Below, in pieces: positions 7,789 to 15,446 of a DNA stretch of 49,214 nucleotides. A model generated the notes under the pieces. It ran no database searches. It saw nothing but the letters and a program-made list of their open reading frames with translations, and was not told where the DNA came from. Source of the DNA: Paenibacillus sp. PAMC 26794 (GTDB lineage Bacteria > Bacillota > Bacilli > Paenibacillales > Paenibacillaceae); assembly GCF_000316035.1 (NCBI RefSeq), contig NZ_ANHX01000073.1, positions 1-49,214 of the forward strand. The letters are read 5' to 3'. The position numbers were made by a program, and so were the translations under genes. Every line of letters begins with the position of its first letter. Positions within the stretch are counted from its first letter, which is position 1.

Positions 7789-9042
7789 TTAATCAGTTTC
7801 CCGCCATACATCTGCACCGAGCAGGCGCAGATTAGTCACCAGATGATCATAACCGCGGTCGATATATTCGACCCCCGTTACTTCAGTCACACCTTCACTG
7901 ACAGTGAGACCTGCAATCACCAGCGCTGCTCCAGCGCGAAGATCGGACGCTTTTACTTTGGCCGCATTTAATGCACTACCTTCAATAATCGCTGACCGTC
8001 CTTCTACTCGAATCTTTGCACCCATCCGCACCAACTCAGGCACATGCTTGAACCGATTACTGTATACAAAGTCGCTCAGGACACTCACACCGGTTGCCTG
8101 TGTTAAAACACTGGTCATGGGTGACTGTAGATCCGTTGGGAAACCAGGATATACAAGTGCCTTCACGTCAACGTGGTTATAGCTTGGTTTACCAATGACA
8201 CGTATACTTTCATCCAATTCCTCAATGCCAACACCCATCTCCAGCAGCTTTGCCGTTAAAGCTTCCAGATGTTTGGGAATCACATTGTCAATCAGAACAT
8301 CTCCGCGCGTCGCCGCTGCAGCGATCATATACGTACCTGCTTGGATACGGTCCGGAATGATGGAATGACGGCAGCCTTTAAGCTCCGAGACCCCTTCGAT
8401 ACGGATCGTTTCGGTACCTGCACCCTTGATGCTGGCACCCATGGAATTCAGAAGTGTTGCTACATCTATAATCTCAGGCTCTTTAGCCGCGTTTTCGATA
8501 ATTGTAGAGCCTTTGGCACGAGTAGCCGCCAGCATGATATTAATGGTTGCGCCGACACTGCTTACATCAAGATAGATTTTTGCGCCGCGCAGCTCTTTGG
8601 CATGCAAATGAATGGAGCCATGTTCGTTTGTTACGGTTGCACCAAGCGCTTCAAACCCTTTGATATGTTGATCAATTGGACGAGGCTCAAAATTACAGCC
8701 CCCTGGTAAACCTATGGTCGCTTCTTTGAAACGCCCTAGCAATGCACCCATCATATAATACGAAGCGCGAAGCTTCTTCACGGGACCATTCGGCATAGGA
8801 ATGGATTTGATGTCAGAAGGGTCAATCTTCATCTGACTGCCTTCCCAAGTCACACGTGCTCCGAGTTCCTCCAAAATTTCTGCATAAACCGCCACGTCAC
8901 TCAAAAGCGGCAGGTTGTCCAACACGACTTCTGACTCGGCAAGCAATGCTGCAGGAATAAGCGCAATGGCGCTGTTCTTGGCGCCGCTTATAGTTACAGT
9001 TCCCTGTAACGGACGTCCGCCACTAATCATCAATTTTTCCAT
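7789..9042 (-). CDS. murA: UDP-N-acetylglucosamine 1-carboxyvinyltransferase
   Basis: The first committed enzyme of peptidoglycan synthesis. It transfers enolpyruvate from PEP to UDP-GlcNAc and is the fosfomycin target. The protein is 417 residues from the chosen start (MEKLMISGG). K22 and N23 lie in SGAKNS, and the catalytic cysteine C116 lies in GLPGGCNFEPRP, so it is of the fosfomycin-sensitive Cys type. The frame is open 15 codons further, but the upstream part lacks the EPSP-synthase fold and AGGGGG stands in front of the internal ATG. This copy corresponds to B. subtilis murAB by position (between fba and rho). glpX, which sits there in B. subtilis, is absent. Confidence 0.95.
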   Translation of the reverse strand: MEKLMISGGRPLQGTVTISGAKNSAIALIPAALLAESEVVLDNLPLLSDVAVYAEILEELGARVTWEGSQMKIDPSDIKSIPMPNGPVKKLRASYYMMGALLGRFKEATIGLPGGCNFEPRPIDQHIKGFEALGATVTNEHGSIHLHAKELRGAKIYLDVSSVGATINIMLAATRAKGSTIIENAAKEPEIIDVATLLNSMGASIKGAGTETIRIEGVSELKGCRHSIIPDRIQAGTYMIAAAATRGDVLIDNVIPKHLEALTAKLLEMGVGIEELDESIRVIGKPSYNHVDVKALVYPGFPTDLQSPMTSVLTQATGVSVLSDFVYSNRFKHVPELVRMGAKIRVEGRSAIIEGSALNAAKVKASDLRAGAALVIAGLTVSEGVTEVTGVEYIDRGYDHLVTNLRLLGADVWRETD

Positions 9043-9120
9043 AAAGCTTAATGTCCCCCTACGTGTTTTGCAGCCGATGAACGGCAATACGTGCTGTTGG
9101 CTTCCGATGTAGAAATAAGG

Positions 9121-9166
9121 TGTGAAAATGGAAAGACACCGGCTAGGCGGTGTTTTTCCATTTCAC
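9121..9166 (-). terminator. Terminator after fba
   Basis: Long, nearly perfect hairpin whose arms read GGAAAGACACCG and CGGTGTTTTTCC, flanked by TGTGAAA and TTTCACA. It separates fba from murA. Confidence 0.8.
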
Positions 9167-9189
9167 AGTATGGAACTGGTAAAGATAAA

Positions 9190-10044
9190 TTACGCTTTGT
9201 TGTTAGAACCAAACTCGCGGATTTTACCTTTAACGGTTTCTTTGATTGCGTCACGGCCTGGTACGATGAATGTACGTGGATCGTAAGCATCTGGTTTAGC
9301 TGCAAGCACTTCACGAACCACTCTTGCGAAAGCAATTTGGTTCTCTGTGTTTACATTAATTTTGGATGTACCCAGGGAAATGGCTTTGTCGATGTCGTGT
9401 TTAGGAATACCTGTACCACCGTGCAATACGAGTGGAACTTGTACCGCGTTGCAAACTTCTTCCATTTCTTTGAAGCCCAGGTTAGGCTCGCCATGGTAAG
9501 GACCGTGTACGGAACCAAGAGCTGGTGCCAATGTATCGATACCTGTTTCTTTAACGATACGGATACACTCATTCAGGTCAGCGTACATGATACCGCCGAT
9601 AACGTCGTCTTCTTGTCCGCCTACAGTACCTACTTCAGCTTCTACAGAAACGCCTTTAGCGTGTGCATATTCAACAACTTTTTTAGTCATTTCGATGTTC
9701 TCATCGATAGAGTGGTGGGAACCGTCGATCATAACGGATGTGAATCCAGCGTCGATCGCTTCTTTACACTTGTCGAAGCTTGAACCGTGGTCCAGGTGAA
9801 TTGCAACTGGAACAGTGATTTTCATGTCGTGGATAAGTCCTTCTACCATTTTAACTACAGTGTAGAAGCCACCAATGTGACGTGCTGCGCCTTCGGATAC
9901 ACCCAAGATTACTGGGGATTTCTCTTCTTCAGCAGCACCAAGAATCGCTTGAGTCCACTCAAGGTTATTGATATTGTATTGACCAACTGCATATTTTCCT
10001 TCAAGTGCTTTGTTCAACATGTCTGTCATAGATACTAATGGCAT
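9190..10044 (-). CDS. fbaA: Class II fructose-1,6-bisphosphate aldolase
   Basis: A 284-residue zinc-dependent enzyme of glycolysis and gluconeogenesis. It splits fructose 1,6-bisphosphate into DHAP and glyceraldehyde 3-phosphate. The zinc ligands are in IHLDHGSS and in the HGGTGIP loop. EAEVGTVGGQEDD is the conserved active-site strand and KINVNTENQ binds phosphate. Length is usual. It lies between spo0F and murA, as fbaA does in B. subtilis (there with a transaldolase gene in between, which is missing here). A good AGGAGG-like site (CTAGGAGG) precedes the ATG. Confidence 0.96.
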   Translation of the reverse strand: MPLVSMTDMLNKALEGKYAVGQYNINNLEWTQAILGAAEEEKSPVILGVSEGAARHIGGFYTVVKMVEGLIHDMKITVPVAIHLDHGSSFDKCKEAIDAGFTSVMIDGSHHSIDENIEMTKKVVEYAHAKGVSVEAEVGTVGGQEDDVIGGIMYADLNECIRIVKETGIDTLAPALGSVHGPYHGEPNLGFKEMEEVCNAVQVPLVLHGGTGIPKHDIDKAISLGTSKINVNTENQIAFARVVREVLAAKPDAYDPRTFIVPGRDAIKETVKGKIREFGSNNKA

Positions 10045-10109
10045 GGTTTCAATCCTCCTAGGGGTTTGGGTTGTGTCTATGGTTTTTAGCCGAAATCACA
10101 TACGGGCTT

Positions 10110-10138
10110 ATTATACCACATCCCATGTCAAATACTAA
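10110..10138 (-). promoter_or_regulatory. Probable fbaA promoter, extended -10
   Basis: Minus strand TGGTATAAT places TATAAT at 10110-10115 with an upstream TGN. The -35 (TTAGTA, 10133-10138) is weak at 17 bp spacing. The start would be near 10103, about 60 nt before the gene. Confidence 0.55.
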
Positions 10139-10152
10139 ACAAGCATTTGCAA

Positions 10153-10178
10153 AAATGCTGTGCTTTGCAGCACAGTTT
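10153..10178 (-). terminator. Hairpin between spo0F and fbaA
   Basis: ACTGTGCT and AGCACAGC arms with loop GCAA on the minus strand, followed by ATTTTTG. It may be a second, weaker terminator after spo0F. Confidence 0.4.
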
Positions 10179-10280
10179 TCATAGACACCGCTTTATAACT
10201 TCCCCATTTCCAATATTCCCCGGATGAAGGAGTGAAATACCCCATTTTCCCACCAAGTACCTTCTATGTTCTCCACACGC

Positions 10281-10305
10281 AAAAAAATCCTGTATCAACA
10301 GGATT
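10281..10305 (-). terminator. Terminator of spo0F
   Basis: Arms AATCCTG (10286-10292) and CAGGATT (10299-10305) with U7 on the minus strand. It overlaps the stop codon. Confidence 0.8.
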
Positions 10306-10691
10306 CAGCTGCATTTATTGGCAGTACCATTGCGAAGTTGCATATTCACAGCCACTCGCATCTCGTCGATATCAAACGGTTTCGTAAAGTGCATGAGCGC
10401 TCCGAGATCCGTGGCTTCCTTAATCATGTCAAGTTCACCATAAGCGGTCATCATGATCACCTTGATACCCGGATCAATTTCTTTAATATGCTTCAGGATT
10501 TCCAGACCGTCCATCCCAGGAATCTTCATATCGAGCAATACCAGGTCAGGCTTGTCATTATTCACAATCTCCAGAGCAACCTTGCCGTTGGGTGCTTGAA
10601 ACGTGTTATACCCCTCACTGCTGAACACTTCCATTAACAAGATTCGAATACCATTCTGGTCATCAACAATCAAAACTTTTTTATCTTCCAC
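10305..10691 (-). CDS. spo0F: Sporulation phosphorelay response regulator Spo0F
   Basis: A 128-residue stand-alone receiver domain. It takes phosphate from sporulation kinases on an aspartate and passes it to Spo0B, and then to Spo0A. Every key residue falls at the B. subtilis number: acidic D10/D11, phosphoacceptor D54 (LLDMKIPG), T82, H101 and K104 (MHFTKPFD). There is no output domain. It stands alone between two terminators and upstream of fbaA, as in B. subtilis. A well-matched sigma-H promoter lies 77-103 bp upstream. A PAS histidine kinase in this window (36754-39093) is a possible phosphate donor, by inference only. Confidence 0.97.
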   Translation of the reverse strand: MEDKKVLIVDDQNGIRILLMEVFSSEGYNTFQAPNGKVALEIVNNDKPDLVLLDMKIPGMDGLEILKHIKEIDPGIKVIMMTAYGELDMIKEATDLGALMHFTKPFDIDEMRVAVNMQLRNGTANKCS

Positions 10692-10767
10692 TCTGTAACC
10701 CCCTAGAATTAGGAAAGCATGTACATCTTCGAATCTGGATAACTATCCCATAGTCGTCATGATAAGT

Positions 10768-10794
10768 ATTCTACCTCTTCCATTAAAATCCTGC
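10768..10794 (-). promoter_or_regulatory. Sigma-H promoter of spo0F
   Basis: Minus strand GCAGGATTT (10786-10794), 14 bp, then GAAT (10768-10771). Sequence and spacing are the same as in the B. subtilis spoVG sigma-H promoter. A TTTTTGTCATTTTG stretch just upstream (about 10803-10816) resembles a weak Spo0A box. spo0F is a known sigma-H and Spo0A target in Bacillus. Confidence 0.75.
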
Positions 10795-10836
10795 TACCTT
10801 CACAAAATGACAAAAAGCATTTCATCCTGCTTTTTA

Positions 10837-10887
10837 CGCAAAAAAAAGGGATGTTCCGGCATCCGCTCTGGTTGCCAGGAACATCCC
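10837..10887 (-). terminator. Terminator of pyrG
   Basis: GGGATGTTCC (10848-10857) and GGAACATCCC (10878-10887) form a perfect ten-base-pair stem. U8 or more follows on the minus strand. Confidence 0.92.
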
Positions 10888-10920
10888 CAATATCTATTAC
10901 GTTAACACTAATACCATGTA

Positions 10921-12525
10921 TTATTTCTGTGTATTCTCCAGAGAAGCTTTCACGAATTCACGGAACAATGGTTGCGGGCGGTTCGGACGGGAAGTAAATT
11001 CCGGATGGAATTGTACCGCCAGGAACCATGGGTGTCCTGGAAGTTCCACGATCTCAACCAGACGTCCATCCGGAGATGTACCCGAGATAACCAGCCCTGC
11101 TTTTTCGATCGTTTCACGGTATTCATTGTTGAACTCATACCGGTGACGGTGTCTCTCATACACCAGCTCGTCATCATAACAAGCCATCGCCAAAGAACCT
11201 TCCTGAAGCTTACAAGGATACAGACCCAGACGCATCGTGCCACCCAGATTCTCGATATCTTTTTGCTCAGGCAACAGATCGATCACCGGGAATTCGGTAG
11301 CCGGATTAATCTCGGAACTGTTCGCACCATTCAAACCAACGATGGAACGTGCATACTCAATAACGGAAACCTGCATACCCAGGCAAATACCGAAGAACGG
11401 AATTTGTTTCTCACGAGCATAACGGATTGCCGATACTTTACCTTCAATACCACGATCTCCGAATCCACCAGGAACAAGGATACCACCAATACCATGTAAC
11501 AGGTCGCCTACATTCTCATCCGTAATATCTTCAGAAGGAACCCAGCGAATTTTGACATCGGCATTGGACGCAAATCCTGCATGAGACAACGACTCAACAA
11601 CACTCAGGTATGCATCATGCAACGCTACATATTTACCAACAATAGCGATCTCAACTGTATGCTCCAACTTGTTGATCCGGTCAACCAGCCCTTCCCACTC
11701 GCTCATATCCGGTGCAGGAGTAGTCAGTTTTAGGTGATTTACCACGATCTCATCCAAGCCTTCTTCACGCAGGTTCAGAGGTACTTGATACAAGGTGTCT
11801 GCATCACGACATTCAACCACGGCATTCTCATCAATGTCGCAGAAGAGAGCGATCTTGGCTTTCATGTCTTTAGACAATTCATACTCCGTACGGCATACAA
11901 TCACATTCGGTTGAATACCGATGCTGCGTAATTCTTTAACACTATGTTGCGTTGGTTTTGTTTTCACTTCACCAGCTGCTTTGATATAAGGAATAAGTGT
12001 TACGTGGATGTACATCACATTGTCGCGACCTACATCACTCTTGATCTGACGGATAGCTTCCAGGAAAGGCAAACTCTCAATGTCGCCCACTGTTCCACCA
12101 ATTTCCGTAATAACCACATCCGAACCCGCTTCACGTCCAGCGCGGAATACACGCTCTTTGATCTCGTTCGTAATGTGTGGAATAACTTGTACCGTTCCGC
12201 CCAGATATTCCCCGCGCCGCTCTTTGCTGATGACGGAAGAGTATACTTTACCAGTCGTGACGTTGCTGTTTTTGGAGAGATTGATATCAATAAAACGTTC
12301 ATAGTGGCCAAGGTCCAGATCCGTTTCCGCGCCATCATCCGTTACAAAAACCTCGCCGTGCTGATAAGGACTCATTGTTCCCGGGTCGATGTTAATATAT
12401 GGATCAAATTTCTGGATCGTTACCTTAAGCCCTCTGTTTTTCAGCAATCTGCCCAGAGAAGCAGCCGTAATCCCTTTGCCCAGGGAGGACACAACTCCGC
12501 CCGTCACGAAAATATACTTTGTCAC
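10921..12525 (-). CDS. pyrG: CTP synthase
   Basis: A 534-residue enzyme that converts UTP to CTP using ATP and glutamine, the last step of pyrimidine nucleotide synthesis. The N-terminal amidoligase domain begins TKYIFVTGGVVSSLGKG with the P-loop. The C-terminal class I glutaminase has the nucleophile Cys in FFGICLGMQ and the His-Glu pair in FHPEF. The start is GTG at 12525 with AGGAGGGTAA upstream. The same frame runs open another 78 codons, but that stretch is non-homologous and carries the leader hairpin. It lies between rpoE and spo0F as in B. subtilis. Confidence 0.97.
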   Translation of the reverse strand: MTKYIFVTGGVVSSLGKGITAASLGRLLKNRGLKVTIQKFDPYINIDPGTMSPYQHGEVFVTDDGAETDLDLGHYERFIDINLSKNSNVTTGKVYSSVISKERRGEYLGGTVQVIPHITNEIKERVFRAGREAGSDVVITEIGGTVGDIESLPFLEAIRQIKSDVGRDNVMYIHVTLIPYIKAAGEVKTKPTQHSVKELRSIGIQPNVIVCRTEYELSKDMKAKIALFCDIDENAVVECRDADTLYQVPLNLREEGLDEIVVNHLKLTTPAPDMSEWEGLVDRINKLEHTVEIAIVGKYVALHDAYLSVVESLSHAGFASNADVKIRWVPSEDITDENVGDLLHGIGGILVPGGFGDRGIEGKVSAIRYAREKQIPFFGICLGMQVSVIEYARSIVGLNGANSSEINPATEFPVIDLLPEQKDIENLGGTMRLGLYPCKLQEGSLAMACYDDELVYERHRHRYEFNNEYRETIEKAGLVISGTSPDGRLVEIVELPGHPWFLAVQFHPEFTSRPNRPQPLFREFVKASLENTQK

Positions 12526-12607
12526 TGTTATTACCCTCCTAATATAAGTACAGAAATTCAGGCGATATATGGTGTTATCGTAACCTGTTTCCCAGGTAAT
12601 CATCGTT

Positions 12608-12656
12608 AAAAAGAGCAATGGCAGAAATTCCCTGCATCTGCGAACTGCTCTTTTTT
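12608..12656 (-). promoter_or_regulatory. pyrG leader hairpin, possible attenuator
   Basis: On the minus strand AAAAAGAGCA and TGCTCTTTTT arms enclose an inner GCAGA/TCTGC stem and a loop containing GCAGGGAA. U5 follows, so it looks like an intrinsic terminator 83 nt before the pyrG GTG. B. subtilis pyrG is controlled by CTP-sensitive attenuation through reiterative G addition at the transcript start. I could not fix a start site here, so the mechanism is inferred from the gene and the hairpin position only. Its A/T flanks would also allow it to act in the other direction. Confidence 0.5.
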
Positions 12657-12820
12657 GCGAAGACGGTTTAAATACACGTTGTTCTACAGCAAAAAATGGT
12701 GCAAATATTCCGGTAGCCTCCATTCCATTTGGTGTTTTTGATATACAAAAACGGGCCACGAAATGTTGGCCGGGAGCATACGGAAAAAATCATTTTGCAA
12801 AATTATGCCTCTAAAAATAC
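12657..12820. other. pyrG upstream region
   Basis: AT-rich spacer between the rpoE terminator and the pyrG leader hairpin. It contains a second hairpin, GGCCA / TGGCC (12754-12758 and 12767-12771), followed on the minus strand by TTTTTG. No confident promoter or gene is visible. Confidence 0.4.
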
Positions 12821-12850
12821 AAAAAAAAGTACTCCCGCAGGACGGGGCAC
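12821..12850 (-). terminator. Terminator of rpoE
   Basis: GTGC-CCCG / CGGG-A-GTAC stem with one bulged A and a five-base loop, followed by U8 on the minus strand. A longer inverted repeat without U-tract (TTTACCCGTT / AACGGGTAAA, 12903-12958) lies between it and the gene. Confidence 0.75.
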
Positions 12851-12978
12851 CTTCTATAAAAAACATAAATATATTGTCGCTCATTCATAAGCCCATGCAA
12901 TAGTTTACCCGTTACCCCCGTCTGCTGTCAAGGCTGACTATTCCGAGGAAACGGGTAAATTATAGACGTCAAAAATGA

Positions 12979-13548
12979 CTACCGATTATCAGAATCGTCG
13001 TCAAATTCATCCTCGTTTTCGGACTCTTCTTCGTCTTCTTCGAGGTCTTCATCTTCCAGATCGTCATCTTCAACCAGCACTTCTTCTTCGCTGTCTTCTT
13101 CGTCAAAGATGTCTTCTTCTTCTTCTTCTTCTTCGTCTTCTTCTTCTTCTTTATCCGTGCTGTCGAAGCCTTCATCGCTGCTATAGCTGTCTTCTTCTTC
13201 ACCGAAGTCTTCATCTTCCAGATCATCGTCTTCATCGTTGATGATACGCGGACGCTTCGCACCCGTCATGGAATCTTCTGTTCCAGCTACCGGATACCAG
13301 CGCTTCAAGCCCCACAGACTTGTACCGACGCAAGCAAAACGGCCATCGATATTAATCTCGGTATATAGCTGGGCGATAAACTCGTTGATTTCTTCATCAG
13401 TCATTCCGCGCTGCTTCGCTACCTCATTCATTAAGTCACGATAGTAATACGGCGTATTAGCCGCTTTCAGCACCATAAAGGCAAGGTCCACCAAAGGGAT
13501 CTCTTTTACCTTTTCTTTATCAATTTTCAAATTGAGCGAGGTACTCAC
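12979..13548 (-). CDS. rpoE: RNA polymerase delta subunit
   Basis: A 189-residue Gram-positive RNA polymerase subunit that raises promoter selectivity and speeds recycling. The N-terminal half is the winged-helix HARE-HTH fold (about 15-90, with LVDLAFMVLKAANTPYYYRD and INIDGRFACVG). The C-terminal half from about 110 is an extreme Asp/Glu tail that mimics nucleic acid. In DNA the tail is an imperfect TCT/TTC triplet repeat on the plus strand (13100-13155). The longest frame starts three codons earlier, but there the GAGAGGAA site would be only two bases from the GTG. The GTG at 13548 has it at nine bases. Confidence 0.95.
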   Translation of the reverse strand: MSTSLNLKIDKEKVKEIPLVDLAFMVLKAANTPYYYRDLMNEVAKQRGMTDEEINEFIAQLYTEINIDGRFACVGTSLWGLKRWYPVAGTEDSMTGAKRPRIINDEDDDLEDEDFGEEEDSYSSDEGFDSTDKEEEEDEEEEEEEDIFDEEDSEEEVLVEDDDLEDEDLEEDEEESENEDEFDDDSDNR

Positions 13549-13762
13549 TGCAGACACTTCCTCTCACACAAAATTCACTTTTTAACCCCTACGAACTGGA
13601 CTGTTACGTATAACATATCCATTAACAAACCTAAGTAAAACCTATTTAGCGTTAAAAAGCAAGTTTTTATGTACGGATGTGACGCAAATGCGGAGAGCAG
13701 CAACAATATGTCCATATATTCAACGTGAATTGACATCGAACCCACAGGAATATGCTCTTTTG

Positions 13763-13969
13763 TCAAAGAGACAACTCCATAATAAAAAAGACGGAGTCCC
13801 CTCCGCCTTCTGACTGTATACCCTTGAAGGATTGCTCCTCACCAGGTTCCCCGCAAGAGCCCTCTAGCTCTCCATCCATCATATGTCCCTGCGCCCGTTT
13901 TGACACGAAGAGAATGTGTTTTTGTAAAAAAAGGGCAAGTTCCCCATGCGGCGGGATGAGCGCATTCAT
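13763..13969 (-). CDS. Possible small protein, unrecognised
   Basis: A 68-residue frame beginning MNALIPPHGELALFLQKH, with GAGG eight bases before the ATG. It is not recognised; the last third is Gly/Glu-rich. Its final codons (GGGDSVFF) are also the stem and U-tract of a terminator-like hairpin (13784-13809). That is odd for a real gene and could mean the frame is accidental. It lies in the divergent region between rpoE and a subtilase gene. Confidence 0.25.
   Translation of the reverse strand: MNALIPPHGELALFLQKHILFVSKRAQGHMMDGELEGSCGEPGEEQSFKGIQSEGGGDSVFFIMELSL
13784..13809 (-). terminator. Terminator-like hairpin, minus strand
   Basis: AAGGCGGAG / CTCCGTCTT nine-base-pair stem with one G-U pair, GGGA loop, then U6. 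It would stop leftward transcription before the rpoE promoter region, so some minus-strand transcript must start in 13810-14010. Confidence 0.7.
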
Positions 13970-14010
13970 AGAATACCTCAGCATGTTCATCCCGAAGGGG
14001 GCTGCCCATT

Positions 14011-15165
14011 ATGGACTATACTGGTTTATTGCATCAATTGATTGACGGAATGCGACGCCCTGAACCAGAACAGGGAGGGCGATATTTGATCCGATTTGCC
14101 AAACCGCAACAGTACGAGGCCTGCCTCGTAGAATTGTCTCGAATGCGGAATGAATTTACTGACCTTGGGGCTGTCCGTTCCTCGCGACTGGCTCGTTCCA
14201 TTATCGCTCCAGTCCAACGCCCGGAGGACCTATACCGCTATGGGGATGAGATTACGATTGAAGCAGACGTACCCATCTCCCTTCATGCCACCGCACTCCA
14301 CAGCAAACCGAGCAATGCTCAAGGCATACCCTGGGGAGTGAAGCAGATTCGGGCGCCCAAAGTATGGTCTGTGTCTACCGGACACCGGATCAAAATCGGT
14401 GTGATTGATACAGGTGCTGATTATCATCATCCTGATCTTCGTTATTCCCTGGCACGCGGAATCAATCTGTTAAACCGGAGCCTGCTCCCTCATGATGATA
14501 ACGGACACGGCACCCACATTGCAGGGACTATCGCTGCTGCCAACAGTACCGCAGGCATGATTGGTGTAGCTCCACGCTCCCTGATCTATCCGGTGAAAGC
14601 ATTTGACCACAACGGATCGGCTTATGTATCCGACATTGTACTTGGCATCGACTGGTGTGTGCGCAACAAGGTCGATATCATCAATATGAGCTTTGGCATG
14701 AAAACACGTAGCAAGGCGCTTCTTGACGTTGTCAACCGTGCGTACCATGCTGGAATCGTTATTGTTGCTTCGTCAGGAAATGACGGCAAACGCCGCAGTA
14801 TTGATTACCCGGCACGGTATCCCCAGACCATATCTGTTGGGGCAACCGACAAAAACAGACGTATTGCGTCCTTCAGCAATCGTGGCGCATATGTGGATGT
14901 CTATGCACCCGGTGATAAAATCGTCTCCTCCTGGGTACAAGGCAAGCATCACGAGATGAGCGGCACCTCCATGGCGACGTCCCATGTGAGTGGCGCTATC
15001 GCCTTGCTGCTCTCCAAACATCCGGGGTTATCCCCTAGTGAAATCAAGACACTCGTCAAACGTGCTACGATCCCGTTGCGCGCCCGCAAGACCACCACCG
15101 CAAAGAGCAAGGTGCGTGGTGGTGAGATTGATGCCCTGAAGCTAATGCAGGAGGGCGGGGAGTGA
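14011..15165 (+). CDS. Subtilisin-like serine protease, S8 family
   Basis: A 384-residue protease. The catalytic triad is D133 (GVIDTGADYHHPDL), H166 (DDNGHGTHIAGT) and S320 (MSGTSMATSHVSG). The oxyanion-hole N257 lies in ASSGNDG. There is no signal peptide or membrane segment, so it should stay in the cytosol or leave by a non-Sec route. The first 100 residues look like an inhibitor-type propeptide (RYLIRFAKPQQYEACLVEL). The C-terminus is very basic (RARKTTTAKSKVRGG). AAGGGGG lies nine bases before the ATG. It is a plus-strand insertion between rpoE and argS and is not present there in B. subtilis. Substrates are unknown. Confidence 0.93.
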   Translation: MDYTGLLHQLIDGMRRPEPEQGGRYLIRFAKPQQYEACLVELSRMRNEFTDLGAVRSSRLARSIIAPVQRPEDLYRYGDEITIEADVPISLHATALHSKPSNAQGIPWGVKQIRAPKVWSVSTGHRIKIGVIDTGADYHHPDLRYSLARGINLLNRSLLPHDDNGHGTHIAGTIAAANSTAGMIGVAPRSLIYPVKAFDHNGSAYVSDIVLGIDWCVRNKVDIINMSFGMKTRSKALLDVVNRAYHAGIVIVASSGNDGKRRSIDYPARYPQTISVGATDKNRRIASFSNRGAYVDVYAPGDKIVSSWVQGKHHEMSGTSMATSHVSGAIALLLSKHPGLSPSEIKTLVKRATIPLRARKTTTAKSKVRGGEIDALKLMQEGGE

Positions 15166-15352
15166 GCCAGCTCTACCAGCCGTCAGCAGAACTTGATTGA
15201 GGCTCGTGGCGAAACACAGTAGCCAGCCCAGGCAGTACGCACGAGGGAGTATTATGTAGTTGCTGAGACTCTAGGTTACGCCCGCTGTGATGTCAGGGCA
15301 GGCTAGTGTGCCTTGGACCAGGCATTTCGTTTTCTGCAGCTAGGGTACACAA
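15166..15352. other. Intergenic region after the S8 protease gene
   Basis: GC-richer spacer without an open frame that has a ribosome binding site. I see no repeats or RNA motifs until the terminator. Confidence 0.4.
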
Positions 15353-15409
15353 CAAAAAAAGTCTCCATGTACCACGTTGAAGTTGCAACGTGGACATGGA
15401 GACTTTTTT
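15353..15409. terminator. Bidirectional terminator, S8 protease / argS
   Basis: A-run, then GTCTCCATGT-A-CCACGTTG, a six-base loop, and CAACGTGG-ACATGGAGAC, then T6. The 18-pair stem has a single bulge and serves both convergent genes. Confidence 0.95.
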
Positions 15410-15446
15410 CCTTAGGCAGAGCGGCGGCAGGCCGCGAGCCTGGAAT

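Noticed and set aside
12526..12759. 78-codon N-terminal extension of PyrG
   Set aside because: Not homologous to CTP synthases; a strong ribosome site stands before the internal GTG, and the extension contains the leader hairpin.
13090..13210. CRISPR-like or tandem repeat array
   Set aside because: It is the TCT/TTC-rich code for the acidic tail of RpoE, with no spacer structure.
13752..14045. Plus-strand frame of 97 codons overlapping the protease start
   Set aside because: Cys/Pro/Ser-rich reading without ribosome site; it overlaps the clear S8 start in another frame.
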